From positions 1,984,001-2,048,000 of the forward strand of contig JBBPUQ010000009.1 of the NCBI GenBank assembly GCA_038501195.1: a DNA stretch of 64,000 nt, written 5' to 3'. A model generated the notes under the pieces. That model worked only from the letters and a program-made list of their open reading frames with translations, was not told the DNA's origin and did not search any database. Source of the stretch: Nemania diffusa (lineage: Eukaryota; Ascomycota; Sordariomycetes; Xylariales; Xylariaceae). Below, piece by piece: positions 1-12,890 of this stretch. Both the position numbers and the translations under genes were made by a program. Each line of letters begins with the position of its first letter. The stretch's first letter is position 1.

Positions 1-2
1 AT

Positions 3-2691
3 TCCGGAAACCCTGGCGGAATGATGAATGGTTTTCCTGGCGGGCCCAGGAGTGTCGGCGGTCCTTCTCCTCCGCCCTCTGTTGGCCGCTCTAGCACATA
101 CGCGCGCAGCGAGAGCGGACGAAGTATACGCGAAGAAAACACCGAGCCTATATTAGGGGAGCATTACATTGCACTCCGACGATATTTAGCCTCCACATCT
201 AAAGATGGAAGAGCGAATCCGCCCCCGAATAAGGCTCGTGACAAGCTCCTCAGGCTGTCATCTGTTCAGTTTCTCGAACTGTCCACCGATGTTTTCGATG
301 AGCTTATGCGACGACAAATAAAACGGCCACCACCGGGTGCGCCTCCTAATGCCGGGCCTCCCCCGTATCTTCTACCCGAACCGAATTTTCATCCCAAGCG
401 CAACCAAGCACGCCAAAAGCTTTCGACACTCGGTTCTCCAAGATTTAGAGATTTAGCCACTGATGTCTTCTGCGAACTAGAGAGACGTATACCAGCATTT
501 ATAGCTAGCGTTACGCCACGAAGAAGCACTCCTGGGGCGCCTCCTGGGGCGCCTCCGAGCAGGACTGGAACTCCTGTAAACGGCATGGGACTACCTAGGG
601 GACCAAATGGTGCTATGCGACGACCATCTGACGCAAGCTCCATCCGTTCTGCCCGCTCTGCCGGCCCTCCCAGAATTCCTAATGATTTTCCTGTGCCCCC
701 TTCACCTGGGCTACCACCAAATGGCAATTTTGACCGGCCGCTTCCCAAACAGTTCCAGTCTAATACGATTGTTCCCAATAAGAGTACAATGGTTGAGGAA
801 GACGATGATGGCGTTGGCTCTAATGATGATGATAATGATGCAATGAGCCCCCCTACCGAGGATAGTAAACCAGAAATGCCACCCCCTCCCTACGAGGTGA
901 GTCTCCCCCATAAGTAGGAGATTTATTGTGTCAAAAGCTTATGCGTATTAGGTTGATAAGAAGCTCGTCGATAATTACCAAAAACAAATCGAAGAACTTA
1001 ATGGAAGAATACAACGCATGGAAACCGAGATAAAGAAAAGAGACGAAGACCTCGCCGTCCTTCAGGACGGCGAGCGCTCAAGAGCCACCGCATCAAATCT
1101 CGAAAAGAAAGAATGGAATGATATGCGGACGTCCTTGGAAGGCAAACTAGCTGATGCTGAAAGCCTAAACGCCTCAATGCGGGATGAGCTGGAGCGCCTG
1201 AGAGGCGAGTATGATGCAGAAAGCCGCGCTCTCCGCGAAGCCATTGAAGAAGCCCATCAGAGCAGTCGTGGTGTAAACGACTCTGCAATCATGAGAGAAA
1301 ACGAAGAGCTCCGTATGTCCTTACAACAACAGCAGCAGGTAACGGAAGAAGCTCGTCGCGAAGCACGACAATTCCTGGAAGAGATGAGAGCTCTTTCCCA
1401 GCAACATATGCCATCGTGGGAGAAGCAAACCGAGTTGGAGAGAACGGTAGACCAGCTTGAAAAAGAAGTCCGCGACTGGAGGAACCGTTACGCGCGCACA
1501 AAGACACAGCTCCGCAACATGCGTGCGTCCTCCATCGGTCTTACTATTGAAACAGATGCAGAGAAGTATATCCGGGAAAAGGGCTTTGCGGAGGCCAATG
1601 GCCTAGTCAAAGATGTACACGTCACTAAATTCCAAATCTCTATCGACGAGTTGCTGCGGCGTGCACGTACAGACGAACCTGAGAGAGTAATCGACGGTAT
1701 GAAATCGGTTATTGTCAATATTCGTCGTATTACGAAGGACATAGAGGAGTCGCAACCTGAAGATGAAGAAGTAGTGCGCCAACAGCAAAAGCTCAAGAGC
1801 CGAGTCTCCGCCACCGCCAACAACCTCATTACGGCCTCTAAGAATTTCGCATCGGCGGCGGGTCTGTCTCCCGTCTCTCTACTCGATGCAGCAGCCTCAC
1901 ACCTTGTTGCCGCTCTCGTGGAGCTCTTACGGACTGTCAAGATCCGAGCTACGCCTGCTGCCGAACTTGAAGACGATGATGACGGTTCTATTACACCTGT
2001 CGAATCTACCGGCTTCTTGTCCAATCGCACAACGACAACTCAACCAGATGCTTACCCACAGGTTGCTGAATCGCCGTTAGCTCCACCGCCTTCGTTCCAG
2101 GGTCTGCGTGCGGGAATGCGTGATAGTACCAACTCTTCTGCCTATAGCCCCTACAGCTCCCCTAGGGGATCTGTCCACTCAGCCAAATCTCCTGCTCTCC
2201 CCAGTAGCCAAATAAATGGAAATGGATACAACGGGCTAGACAAGGGTCTTGGACCAGCCACAAACGGGTATGGGCCACAGAATACCCAATTGGAAGATCT
2301 CAAGATCTATCTAGAGGACCAAACCGCTATCATGGTTCAAACTATCCAAGGTCTAGTGGGGTCCATTCGTGGAGATGCACCCATTCAACAGATCAACCAG
2401 GAGATTACTTCAATTGCTGAGGTTGTGGGCAAGGTCATTGCCGAGACAGAAGCTAGTGGAAATGCTGGTGAAATGCTCGAACGCCTGTCGGCCTATCGAC
2501 AGCGACTTCTCGAAGCTGGCGATCATGGCAAGAATTTAGCAGCACGTGGCCTAGGTGAGAGTGATCGAGAATGGCGCATGTGGGCTCAGACCCTTCCACC
2601 AATCGCTTTCGAGATTGTCCGAGAGACCAAAGATCTGGTCCAGCGTATCGATCGCATGGTCCTATCACCTGCCGGAGAGGATTTTTCCTAG
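3..2691 (+). CDS. spa2: Spa2-type polarity scaffold (polarisome), 5' end outside window
   Basis: Scaffold of the polarisome, which organises actin and signalling at the hyphal tip and septum (established role of the Spa2 family). The coding sequence joins up to 896 with 952-2691 across a 55 bp intron (GTGAGT donor, TTAG acceptor; phase 0). Counting from the ATG at 21 there are 871 residues, but the frame is open to the window edge, so the true start is probably upstream. Two GIT/SHD repeats are visible at residues about 68-99 (NKARDKLLRLSSVQFLELST) and 124-156 (ARQKLSTLGSPRFRDLATDV), the Spa2/GIT hallmark. A Pro-rich acidic stretch follows, then a long charged coiled coil starting at the intron (about 293-480), and a conserved C-terminal helical region ending in QRIDRMVLSPAGEDFS. 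No frame damage is seen. Identification is strong; only the N-terminus is missing. Confidence 0.9.
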
Positions 2692-5639
2692 AAGGAACCT
2701 GGCCAAGCTGGGTTGAACTCGTGCTCATATTTTCGTGATTTAAAGTTTCAAGCATACCGCACTTTTCCCAGGACTCGATGAGATACCCCATCAGCTGTGC
2801 TTTTTTGGGCCTTTTTTGGGCTAGATCGAGATAGACACACTTGTCTGCTTCTGATTTACAGCCTTGCATTATACGGCCATAGTGGCTTGACATAGTACCA
2901 CTATGATCGACGGATAATTATGTTTATTTTTTATTGTCCATTCCCGTTTCACCTCTTCTTCATCACCAGCAGTCCTATATGGAGTACCTGTAACTTGGCT
3001 CCATCCTCACCAGCAGTCTTTGGGCAGTTGGGGCTTTGTTGGGTACCTGCTTGTTTGAATACAACGCAACGAGTAGATATGGAAAATAGGAAGAAAATAG
3101 GGTGATGGGTGGTTAATTCACAACCCCCAAGTTTGTATTTAACGGGCGTCACGGAGATCCGCTCGGTCTCTGCTGAACCAGGATACGTGTGCATGATGTT
3201 GATGGGAGAAGACAGGCACGAAACGATAGAGTCGGCAGGTGATGATCCGAGGACCTAGCCTCGAAGTCAGTATATAGATGCGTGGGAGGAGAGGCGGATT
3301 GGGGTTATAGTGTAAACAATAAGAAAACATCACCATTATTTGCACCTCTATGTTTACAGGTTGACCTAAAAAAGCCACCGTCCCTACCCATATAAACACC
3401 TCGATAACTTAGCCTCAAATTCAACAGGGGTTCGCAAGCGTGGCTTCCATTTATCGGCAACAACCAGAGATAGGAAACAACAAGTACGACGTACGCCCTA
3501 TCATTACAAACAAATTATCGGAGAGCATCGGTGTGTTTAAGGGCTGTAGGCGTACAGCTAGAAAATAACTATCTTGTGACCAGTGCAGTACCAGCTAGTA
3601 TCAGTGTCCTTCTGAGTTATTCAAAAGAGAGTCAAGTTTGAATGGAGGACGATTATTGCTTGTAAGCCTAGCGGGCAGGCACATTGAAAATATAAAGCAA
3701 ATACAACAAATACATTATCTAGTTGTGTATGTTATCGTTAACCAGGAGTGATAGGAAAGCTAACAGTCCAGATGCCGCTCGACTCCCAGCAATTTAATTT
3801 TCCACCTCATCATTAGTAATACAATAGTAGCCCCTACTATGCTCTATTTGTGTAATAAAGTTAGAGCTGTTACTCTTATATATTATTTTAGTGTCTTTGT
3901 TACAGAAAAAGTGTTATTATTGATTGGTAGACGGATCTTCTAGTTGGAGTGGTCGACTATTGTAGGAGAAAGGCGTCAATCATTCGGCAGGAGATCGTGT
4001 AATTCTTCTAATTGTAACCTTTAATTGTGCAAGTGTTAAGAATTGAAAGCAATGGAGCCACGAGCATTCGAGGTAGATAAACAGGTAGCAAGCAGCCATC
4101 CCGTTGTCTATTCCTTTTAGCTTGGGCCGGACTACAGTACGATGCTTGATAGATGGACATCTCGAGGTATCTCATCCTAAGCTGTATCAGTAGTTGTCAG
4201 TGACAACGTTGCCATTGGGTGCGATATCTATTCCTGCTGTAATACAATTAATTATTTTATTAACAATGTCAAATGAGAGATGCCACATATTGAAAAAAAG
4301 GGATTGTATAGTTTACTAGGCTTCCTGCTAAATTAGATCACCTTTGTTGTCAACAGCGTAGATAGAGCTGGTAGAAAGGAGCAAACACCAGAGAGGTGAG
4401 CACTGATACCCCGTGCTTGGATTAGCTGTTGGTTTATCAGAACATTTACTGAACTGATTATATGCATAGGGCGATGGAAATAGCCAGGACAGATACGTGT
4501 TTATAGCCAAGTTTAACTAGCTACATGTATGGGATAGCAGAGTTAGATTACAAGAAAAAACTAATACCAAGTATGATATATGATATCGAGAAAATTGTGT
4601 TTTCGGTTCTGTCTTTTCACTATCAAAGTTTTAGAAAGCTATAGAAGTATCCATGCGCTTCACAAGTAGATTAGAGAGTTTAAGACTAATAATTATATTA
4701 AAATTAATAAGGCAAGAGAGATAGGTTTCTTTTACCTAAGTTTATGATTATATGTATCTGAATGGGTGCTTTTAGGGAAAGCCAATGATCCTGGATGTGA
4801 TCTTGCCAGGCAATAAAGTTACAGCTTGGTCGCTGTAGGACCCCCAGGGGTATTTGTATCAATTACTACTATTATATAAGGAGTTGAGTCCTCCCCTATT
4901 TTTGAAGAACTTAGGAATCAATGATATTGAGCCCTAGCCACATACTACTACCTAGTTGCTACCTAACTACTTGTAATTGTGTGATGGACCTTATCCTATG
5001 ACAGATTTTGTGTAGTCTACTAGCTCAGCATACGTAACAAGTATTCAAAAATGCCTTAGTATTATTCTCCCCTATCCTTACCGTAATATATAGTATCGTG
5101 TCTCATATATTTCTTCAGCATCGACGACAAGTTAGTTTTAGTTATAGGAAACAAGCATTCAGTAAACGCTCGTTAGTGCACACTCTCCTTTCAAACTTCC
5201 CTTACCTAACCTATAAAATAGAAAATCGATGTAGTCAAGACTCTAATTAATCTAATACAGGAAAGGGGGTAGGATACCACGAGAAACAACCGACGATAGG
5301 TGTAAAGACAAGCACATTAGATACAAGGTGTTTTTAGTAGTGTGTATACATGCTTACTACATTATGTTTTTGACACATGTGAGATTACTTGAGTGAACAC
5401 TGAAGGATTAAAGCCAGAACCTACGCGAGGCACGTTCGTTAATCTGAGATCATATCGGGTTCTTAGATTCCAGCTCGTTTCGTCCAGCTGCATGAGATAT
5501 TACTAGCCCACAACGGCATGGCGGATCCTCCCGGTGAGCCTGCTTCTTGCCCGCAGTGGCGGGTGTTTTGTTCAGATGAAGCTTAGCCTCGCGACATCGC
5601 ACTTCACAGTGGCTGATGCATAACAGCAAAATTCGAATG
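2692..5639. other. Gene-poor spacer
   Basis: No convincing coding region on either strand. Open frames are short, full of rare residues and lack family motifs. The DNA from about 3.5 to 5.4 kb is moderately AT-rich and probably decayed. The first few hundred bases should hold the 3' UTR of the Spa2 gene. Confidence 0.6.
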
Positions 5640-6799
5640 TAATCCCAATCTAAGCTACCATTCGGCTTGATACTGCGAGTATGGTTCCTAAGAATGAGGA
5701 GGTAAGGCTATGAGGATATCGCCGAGCGGACTTGTAAGTGAGCCGGTGCTCCGACAGATACTCTAAGCTACTATGACGATGTGTGTTTTTTGAGAGTCGC
5801 AGCCTGAGATTCCAGCCTACATGAATGTCTCTAGGCTGTTCAAGGATGTGCAAATAAATAACTACCTAGCTGAGCACCCTCAGCATTACGAGTTAGATCC
5901 TACTTCGCAGCGCATATAATATGATACCAATCACCTCTAGACAGTTGATGCCTTGATAAATAGGCCAAGTCATAGAAGCCGAATGGGTTAGTAAGACTAG
6001 CTTGGCCCTAACATTTCACTATATGTTATCATGGATACCGGTAGCGTGCCTGATAGTTGGCCTAATAGGGGCTCCTTCTTGCCAACAATTCAAGTGAGAG
6101 TATTAGCGTCATTGTGACAGATCCCAAACGGGGACCGAGGTTCGCAAAGTTTATCAAGCCAGGCACTGCGAGATATGACAACGACGCCATGCATATCATC
6201 GAAGGCTACCACTGGGGGGCTCCAGAGATGGCTGCAGTCACCGATGTAGGAGGCTCGGGATGGCACATTGCCATCCAATTAATTAGCCAAGCACTTCGCG
6301 ACCTGAAATATTATAGTTTAGGATTTAGAGGTCGTTCCCGGTGCCGAGAGTAACGTGCCCGAAGAGTTCAAGGGGAGGATACCCTTCGGAGCACACGCCT
6401 TCTTCCAACCGCAAGATATCACCCTGTATGTGTTTTTCCTGTGCCTGGTCTTATATGATTGTACTTGCAAGTACGCCACCCGCATCCTGCGAACGTTAAT
6501 CCCGGCATGAAAGCATGGATCCAAGGTCGCTATTATGGAGGTCTGCATACAGAACTGGGGTGCTCTTCCGTTGTGGAGAGACATATGCCAAGGTCTTTCG
6601 AAATGCATATTCTGTACATAATAATACCTACTACCTAGTTACCTGTATTCTATACTAACTAACTGGTGACTATAGAAGAGTGGATATGATGATGATGGGA
6701 GTTCTCTTGAACGTGAGAACACGGACCTATGGCGAATTGAAAGCGCTGCTTGCCGATGTAGACCCTCGATTTACTCTGAAGAGAGCATTAAGCGGCTAA
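5640..6799 (+). pseudogene. Decayed class I-like O-methyltransferase
   Basis: Relic of a fungal SAM-dependent O-methyltransferase of the type common in secondary-metabolite clusters. Conserved blocks appear in family order but in different frames. The N-terminal winged-helix part at about 5661-5900 reads TASMVPKNEEV, YEDIAERT, EPVLRQIL, then AYMNVSRLFKD. The block DPKRGPRFAKF...IIEGYHWGAPEM follows at 6114, then the SAM-binding motif TDVGGSG, then (new frame, 6325) LEVVPGAESNVPEEFKGRIP and AHAFFQP, then KYATRILRTLIPA, stop, KHGSKVAIMEV. After a possible intron (6614-6675, GT...TACTAAC...AG) comes VDMMMMGVLLNV...ELKALLADVDPRFTLK. At least two frameshifts and several in-frame stops (TAA after RQIL, TGA after MCVF, TGA in LIPA*K) rule out function. 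Some stops could be C-to-T or G-to-A changes, as in RIP. The assignment rests on motif order, without a database search. Confidence 0.75.
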
Positions 6800-8693
6800 A
6801 ATTAGGCCTGATGCTGATTGGTGTCCGATGGAATGATCGTCAAACATGTTGAGGAGGGCTCCCATAGCCAAGATATCTATCCTTGGGTACCGTTGACAGG
6901 GGTGCGTTCTTTCGGAGTGCGAAAGTTGCACCAGCACCTATCAGTTTGTTTTAATTTTACACAAAGTACGCGGACGAATTTTTTACTCTGTATTTATTTG
7001 ATTATCATGTAGAGTTGCAGACGGAAACTGAGGCTGACACAGCTGAAGCCGTTGTGAGACAGTGCTGTAAAACTCTGCACGGAAAATCATGATACTAGAT
7101 CATATCAACGTGCTGTTTGAGGCTTCAATGTTTAGGTTGGAGGACTAAGGCACTGGATATGATGATTATAGAAGAATCGAGTGCTCCTCATACATACCTA
7201 CTTGATGCTAACGGAGCACTACTACGTGCTTGTATATATGTATGCTGAACTAGGTAAGCGAGAATTCGACGGCATGTCTCTTGACCGTCTTACGCCAGGT
7301 CACTGGTGTGACCGGACTAGGGCTTCATCTTCTCCCAAGATTGGGCTATGTTGGTATTCATCAAAAAATGAAAGCAACCCCCCCTACTTCGTACTAGGGT
7401 AGTCTTTTTCGCTTAGTTCTTCTTGTTTTGAACAGCAGATGTGTGCCATTGGATAAGGCAATGGAGGGTTGTCTAAATGGAGTACTAGGTGTGTATGTAG
7501 CACTAAGCCCATAATAGTACTAGCGTTTCCATTTTCGGTTATCTAAGGCTAAGTCAGATGCATATGTACTTAGCTAGGTACTCACTTACATGTCATTTAC
7601 GTAACAATATCGCTGTATCCAAGCATCCATTACCGTTGGTTGTGCCACAGATGATGAGGAGCTAGTCTATCTAGTCTAAGTGTTAAATAGTTGGGTCGCT
7701 AGAAAACAACCACTTGATTACAACTTTTGAAACCGAAAGCGATGTTCTTTTGCTTGAAGCAAGAGCATGATAAACAAAAGCCCCAGCGTTAGTTATGCGT
7801 ATATAGCGCATGCTTACATATGTAGAGAGAGTCACGCTGCTACCACACTTAGGTACCTATGTATATACTATATACCTTGTAAAAATTCTGTATGTAGATG
7901 TATATGATCTGCACTGCATCCTTGGGTTTTACTATCTTCAGCCGCAGTGGCCTGAATCTGCCACTACTGCACTTGTTCATCTCCTTCCCCTCCACTCCTG
8001 CACCCGTGCGCCTATTAGTACTTATGTACAATGCTATGGGTACTTGCTGTTCGTTATTGGTCTTTTTGTGTTCTTTGTTTGTCTGGGCGCGGTTGTATAT
8101 CTGCTGCCACATTGGCTGTAGGCAAGATTACGAGACAAGATATGCTGAGGAGGCGTAGTGTATGGCGTATCTACCTACTTGTGTCCTTGGTAGGTAGGTA
8201 TGTGCTCATCCTGAAATTAGCTTGAAGCTCCCAAACATACTATGCGTTCCAGCTCAAGCGCCACATCATCTACCGGTACTATTTTTATAGAACATGCATT
8301 TGAGCTAATGTAGTGTATACCCTCACTAGCAGGGTAGTATACCTATCAACAGACCGTATTGTAAACTAATAGTTGCCCCCGGCTAGATAGTCATGGGTTG
8401 CTGTTATCACACTGCCTTGTCTGCCTGGTTTGCCTGGTTTGCCTAGTGTGGCTTGATAGGGCATGGCGAAGACTGAAGCTCTCTCTGGGCTTCAGGGTGC
8501 CGACCAACCGGACCGGGGCTGTCTGTCAGTATTCATATGAAGCTGATATTCTAGCTGAATCTTGCGGACCTTTTCCCCCCTCATTTCTCACGACTCATTT
8601 ATTCTGCTAGTATTAGGAATTTACATTCGTTGATATTCTTCCTAACTTCAAGCAAGTCTTCTTGGTCGCCAGACACGCCTAGTCATTTGAAGG
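6800..8693. other. Spacer without recognisable gene
   Basis: Contains only short unsupported open frames, including overlapping ones on both strands at 7810-8225 that look fortuitous (no family motif, hydrophobic low-information content). A small tandem of a GTTTGCCTG-like unit lies near 8414-8446, and a short GGTAGGTAGGTA run near 8190. The 3' part is the likely promoter and 5' UTR of the next gene. Confidence 0.6.
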
Positions 8694-9591
8694 ATGTCGA
8701 ATTACATTACTGAACGCCCGGAAGGGAGAGAGCACATACCCCTCTACCCCAATGGCTTCGTTGCCGTCCGTATTATCCAGTTGGTGCTTGGAATAATATG
8801 CTTGGGCTTAACCGCCTATACGATATCGGTTCTGCCTATAACTGGCGCGGCCTTGATGCTGTTCACTGTACGTCTCGAAGCAGAGCCGAGTCAGAATATC
8901 GCTAGCTAACATCCATAGGCTATTACTACTATCCTCAGCAGCATATACATCCTCGTCGCGCACTTCGGCCCCCCTAAAGCATACAATTATTGGGCAATCC
9001 TGGGCCTAGACATCTTCCATGTTATCTTCTGGCTTATCTCTTTCGCCCTCATCGCCTCTCAGTCTGCTCTTATTTTCGATTATGGCAATTACTACGGCGA
9101 CTATTATTCTGGATTCACTATACTTGGTTCGATTACGGCTGCTGCCGCCGGTCTTGGTGGTGTTAATTGGTAGGATATGATGACTAACACAATACTCAAC
9201 TATATATGTGCTAACATAAGCTAGGGTCGTTTATGTTGCTGCTCTCATCCTGCATAGTATGGCGCTCCATCGCCATCGCAAGGCTGGTCTTCGCGCCATG
9301 CCCGGCGTCGCTGCATCCGCCCCTGCGACCGGGGCCCCGGCTGTCGTCGGGGCTCCCGCCGAGGGTGAAAAGATCCCGATGCAGCCTCAACAGCCTCAGC
9401 AACCTGAGGGCTATTACCCCCCTCAGCAGGTCTATGAGGCATCTTATCAACAACCGGTATATCAACAACAACCTGAGCAGCCTCAACAACCGCAATATTA
9501 TCAGCAACAGCAGCCCGTTCAGCCTCAACAACAGGCATATATACAACAGCCCGAGCAACCTCAACAACAACATCAACAGCCAACATACTAA
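8694..9591 (+). CDS. MARVEL-domain-like four-helix membrane protein with Q/P-rich tail
   Basis: Three exons, 8694-8867, 8919-9169 and 9225-9591, with introns of 51 and 55 bp that have clear GT-AG ends and CTAAC-type branch sites; 263 residues. Four hydrophobic segments at about residues 21-45, 50-73, 80-105 and 118-145 fit the MARVEL fold of fungal plasma-membrane or endosomal proteins (family-level inference). The charged loop after the first helix and the NYWAILGLDIFHVIFWLISF helix are typical of fungal MARVEL proteins. The cytosolic tail (about 150-263) is almost entirely Gln, Pro and Tyr, encoded mostly by CAG/CAA, and is likely disordered. The start ATG follows upstream stops and gives an N-terminus ending just before helix 1. 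Exact role unknown; membrane-domain organisation or cell-wall stress is typical for relatives. Confidence 0.85.
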
Positions 9592-10252
9592 ATAGTATAT
9601 GAAGGATTCATCCGAAGTGAGATATATATAGCGGAGAAAAACTATCGGATATGGAGCTTACTGGATGGCTGGTTTTGTGTGTAGGCAACGGCCTTAATTA
9701 ATTGTGAGACAATGTAGTCTAATGCGGTCTGCTCTTGTATAATTGGGTCTAAGCTGTAGGGGCCTTTTCGCTTCAGAATACATGAAGGGATTGGATCCTG
9801 GAACAAAGCTGTTAATTCTCAATATAGCAAAAATTATAATACAACACGATTTTTCTCTTAGTTGGACTCCTCCGGTAAAGCTGATTGGAGGGTTGAGTTA
9901 GCGACAGACTGGGGGGCTTTGTTTGACGTTGTTTAACCCTTTGAAATGTTAGGAAAGGAGAAATAGGCCCGGAAACGGTAGCCTAGCACGGAAACGTTCT
10001 ATAACGAGCGGCCAAATGGGGTATGCTCCCAGGTGTAGATGGTCAGCTTCTTTATCACACACATCTTTGTACCCCAAATTGTCAACGTTCGCAATCTCTT
10101 TGAAATAGAATGCCTTATCAACAACACTACCAGCTAATTAACCAGCTCATGGCGCCGAGCTATCAATCAAGACCGCACAGCTCTGAATCTGCTAAGGACA
10201 TCAGGCAAGGATCTAATATTTTCGCGACAGACCCGCTAGCCATCAAAGCACA
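9592..10252. other. Intergenic region between two + strand genes
   Basis: About 660 bp holding the 3' end of the MARVEL gene transcript and the upstream region of the next gene. A TAA in frame with the downstream ATG at about 10,213 supports starting that gene at 10,253. An overlapping open frame at 10,110-10,295 lies in another frame and has no family features. Confidence 0.6.
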
Positions 10253-12536
10253 ATGGACGCTGCCGCACAGGGGCCAGCGATACTACCACCGGTAGAGGCC
10301 CCAAGAGCTCCAAGACCATTCAAGAGGCTCCAAGGACCAACCCCATTCACCCTCGTAGAGGCCATCAGGTACTACACCGGAACCGATCCTGACTTGATAT
10401 GGGGGCCATTCTACCACAGGTACCGATTTCTTCGAAAGAGCAGAAACAACTGGGAGGGCTTCAGTTTAGGGGCTATATGGAATGGCATTCCGGTGGCTTC
10501 ACAGACGAGACCCGGCAGAATACAACAGTTCTTCAACTGGGTGATCGGTAGCGATCCCCCGCCCACCATCACGCCTGCGCCGCTGAGGAGCACAAGCGCC
10601 AACCCCATGGCCAAGCCTAAATTCGTCGAATCATGGCAGAACGAGGTAAACATAACGGACGACTGGAGCCCGGCGCAGATCGATTTCGCACAATGGCATG
10701 GGCGGCAGAAGCACCCGGCGGACTATGACGACGAGTTCTTCCGCACTACCTATAGGACGCTGTACGATTCGGTGGAAGGGTTTTGCGGCAGGTGGTTCGG
10801 GCGCGGCCACTTGGAAGACGTGAAGGATAGGGACGTAGAGGTTTCATCCTGGGAGGTGCCCATGACCGAGCAGTTCATCCAATACGCGCGCATGGTTGCG
10901 CACGAGGACCGTGGGTACGTTAACTGGAAGGACGTTCTGAATGATCCCCAGCACCGCAAGTGGCTGTGTGTCGGCGTCTTTGCCCAGATCATCGAGAGGA
11001 AGGTCTTCAACCAGCTGCTGTTTGGCGCCGGCAAGGCGTACCAGAATGAGCTGGATCGACACGACTCGCGCTGGCTTCTCCAGGAAGGTAAGCCGGCACT
11101 GTTCTATTACCCCTGTTTGCGGATTGGACAACAAGTCTTCGCGCTAAACTCGAGATGATCTGAAGGCCGTGCTAACTCATCTCACAGGATTCACTCGCAA
11201 GGAGGGTCGTCGCCAGATCGCGCGCTGCTCGCTCGGCGAGTCTCTGATCCCGGAGAACTTCTGGAGTGACGTGGATGACCTGGCCGGACAGACGGTCCTC
11301 ATCTTCCAGCCGCTGTTCATGCTCACGCGCCTCATTAACGGCCAGACGCGGGCCCACGACGGCGCCGTCTTCTGGCAGGAGGTGCACACGCTGCTCGCCA
11401 TGGCCGGGTATTTCCAGGTGTGCATGGCGGTGTCGCCGAGCGTGTTCCACATACTATCGGCGACGCCGGGCGCGCGCTTCCAGTACGGGGACGAGCAGCA
11501 CGCCGACCAGGCCGCCTACGACGCCTCCAGGGCCTTCCACGGCTCGCACAACGAGCGCTGGCGCGTCGTCGCCGGGCTCAGCGCGCGCAACGAGAACGCC
11601 GAGGTCACGCGCCTCGTCGACGCGCTCAACAACAGCGACGACGACCTCGGCGGCGCCGCCGCCTACATGCCGCTGCCGTCGGGCGAGGCCGAGTTCCGCT
11701 ACCTGGACCACCAGCGCCGCCGCGGCGGCAAGGTCATGTACGCCGTCTTCCCCAAGGTCACGCGCTACAACGCCGAGAACGTCGGCGAGGCCATGCACGA
11801 CCGCCGCGCCATGCGCCGCCGGGCCCCCGAGTACGACCAGGAGGTCATCGAGACCGGCGAGGGCATCCGCATCACCATCCTGAACCGCTGCATGGTCGTC
11901 TACTACCAGGGCTTCGTGCACTCGCCCGCCGACCAGGACGACGGCGTGCCCCTCGAGGCCCACCTCAGCGAGATCGCCTGGGACCGCATGGCCGGCGGCC
12001 TCTTCCCCTACTTCCGCCACTACTGGGCCGCCGACGGCAGCCCCGCGAGCGCGCTGCACTGGCCGCTGTGGCCCGACAACATCGACATCTTCTGGCTCAC
12101 CTGGTTCCTCTTCGTCATCGTCACGCAGCTGGTGCAGTGGTTCGCCGGCGAGCCCCCGTCGCCCGAGGACCGCAGCGTCCTCACCTCGCTGCTGTACCGG
12201 CCCTTTAGCTACATGGTTATCGACGCCGGGCTATTTCTACTTATACGGGCGCTCGACATGGAATTCTTCCGGGGTCCCTATCTCTACTACAAGATACAAG
12301 CCGCGAACGTGGGCTTCCTTATGCTCATCTCGCTACTTCACCATATGGGTGAGCAGAACATTCAGGTTTTCAGCTACGTCGCCACAACGTTAGTCTGGCT
12401 GGACAAAGTCCTCATACAGATCTTTCCCAAGACTGTCCTGGCATTATCTGGCTTCCTAAGAGAGGAAACCCCCGTCGGTATTATGTATCGTGTAGCCAGC
12501 ATATTTACGGCTGCCAATTCGACTACTACTGGATGA
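10253..12536 (+). CDS. Large unrecognised protein with C-terminal membrane helices
   Basis: Two exons, 10253-11087 and 11188-12536, separated by a 100 bp intron (GTAAGC donor, GCTAAC branch site, CACAG acceptor, phase 1); 727 residues. I do not recognise the family. The N-terminal 480 or so residues are soluble, rich in Trp, Tyr and Arg, with motifs such as GFCGRWFGRGHLEDV and ERKVFNQLLFGAGKAYQNEL. The last 150 residues hold three or four hydrophobic segments (about 578-600, 618-637, 649-664 and 670-702), for example FWLTWFLFVIVTQLVQWF. It is therefore probably a membrane-anchored protein with a large cytosolic domain. From about 11,200 to 12,190 nearly all third codon positions are C or G, and the bias ends abruptly at the first membrane segments. 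The start ATG is the first after an in-frame stop. No frame damage, so expressed function is likely but unknown. Confidence 0.8.
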
Positions 12537-12890
12537 TAATCTACCGTACAAATAGCCTAGATAACGGTGGTTTTAACCATGTTAGTCTAAGGGGAGTACT
12601 AGGAGACGTAGGCGCACAGCTTTGGCTTACTTGAGAAAAAAAAATCGCCTTGTGATGTGAGCATGTAGAGTAGAGGCGTGGAATATGTTGTTAGTCAATG
12701 ATGTGTGGTTATTCATGTACTTTGGACTCTTGCTTTCTCTGCATTCATTTTCATTATGTCGCAGTTTATTAGCCCAATGAAGTTAGTTAAGTTCTCTAAA
12801 CAGCCTCACAATAAGTAGCAACCTATCAAATAGACTAAACTGAGAAGCAATCCTGAGACTCGGTCTCCTGCTGGTTTCGTGTTGTTCAGT
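12537..12890. other. Short spacer between convergent genes
   Basis: About 350 bp between the 3' ends of a + and a - strand gene; it probably holds both 3' UTRs. No coding signal seen. Confidence 0.6.

Noticed and set aside
389..911. Antisense open frames opposite the Spa2 gene
   Set aside because: They mirror the Pro/Gly-rich coding strand and lack any family features.
7810..8225. Overlapping hydrophobic open frames on both strands
   Set aside because: No conserved motif, no start context or intron signal, and mutually overlapping; most likely chance.
11266..12208. Long overlapping open frames in other frames and on the minus strand (Arg/Ala/Pro-rich)
   Set aside because: They are shadows of the very GC-rich exon of the membrane protein gene, where stop codons are rare in every frame.
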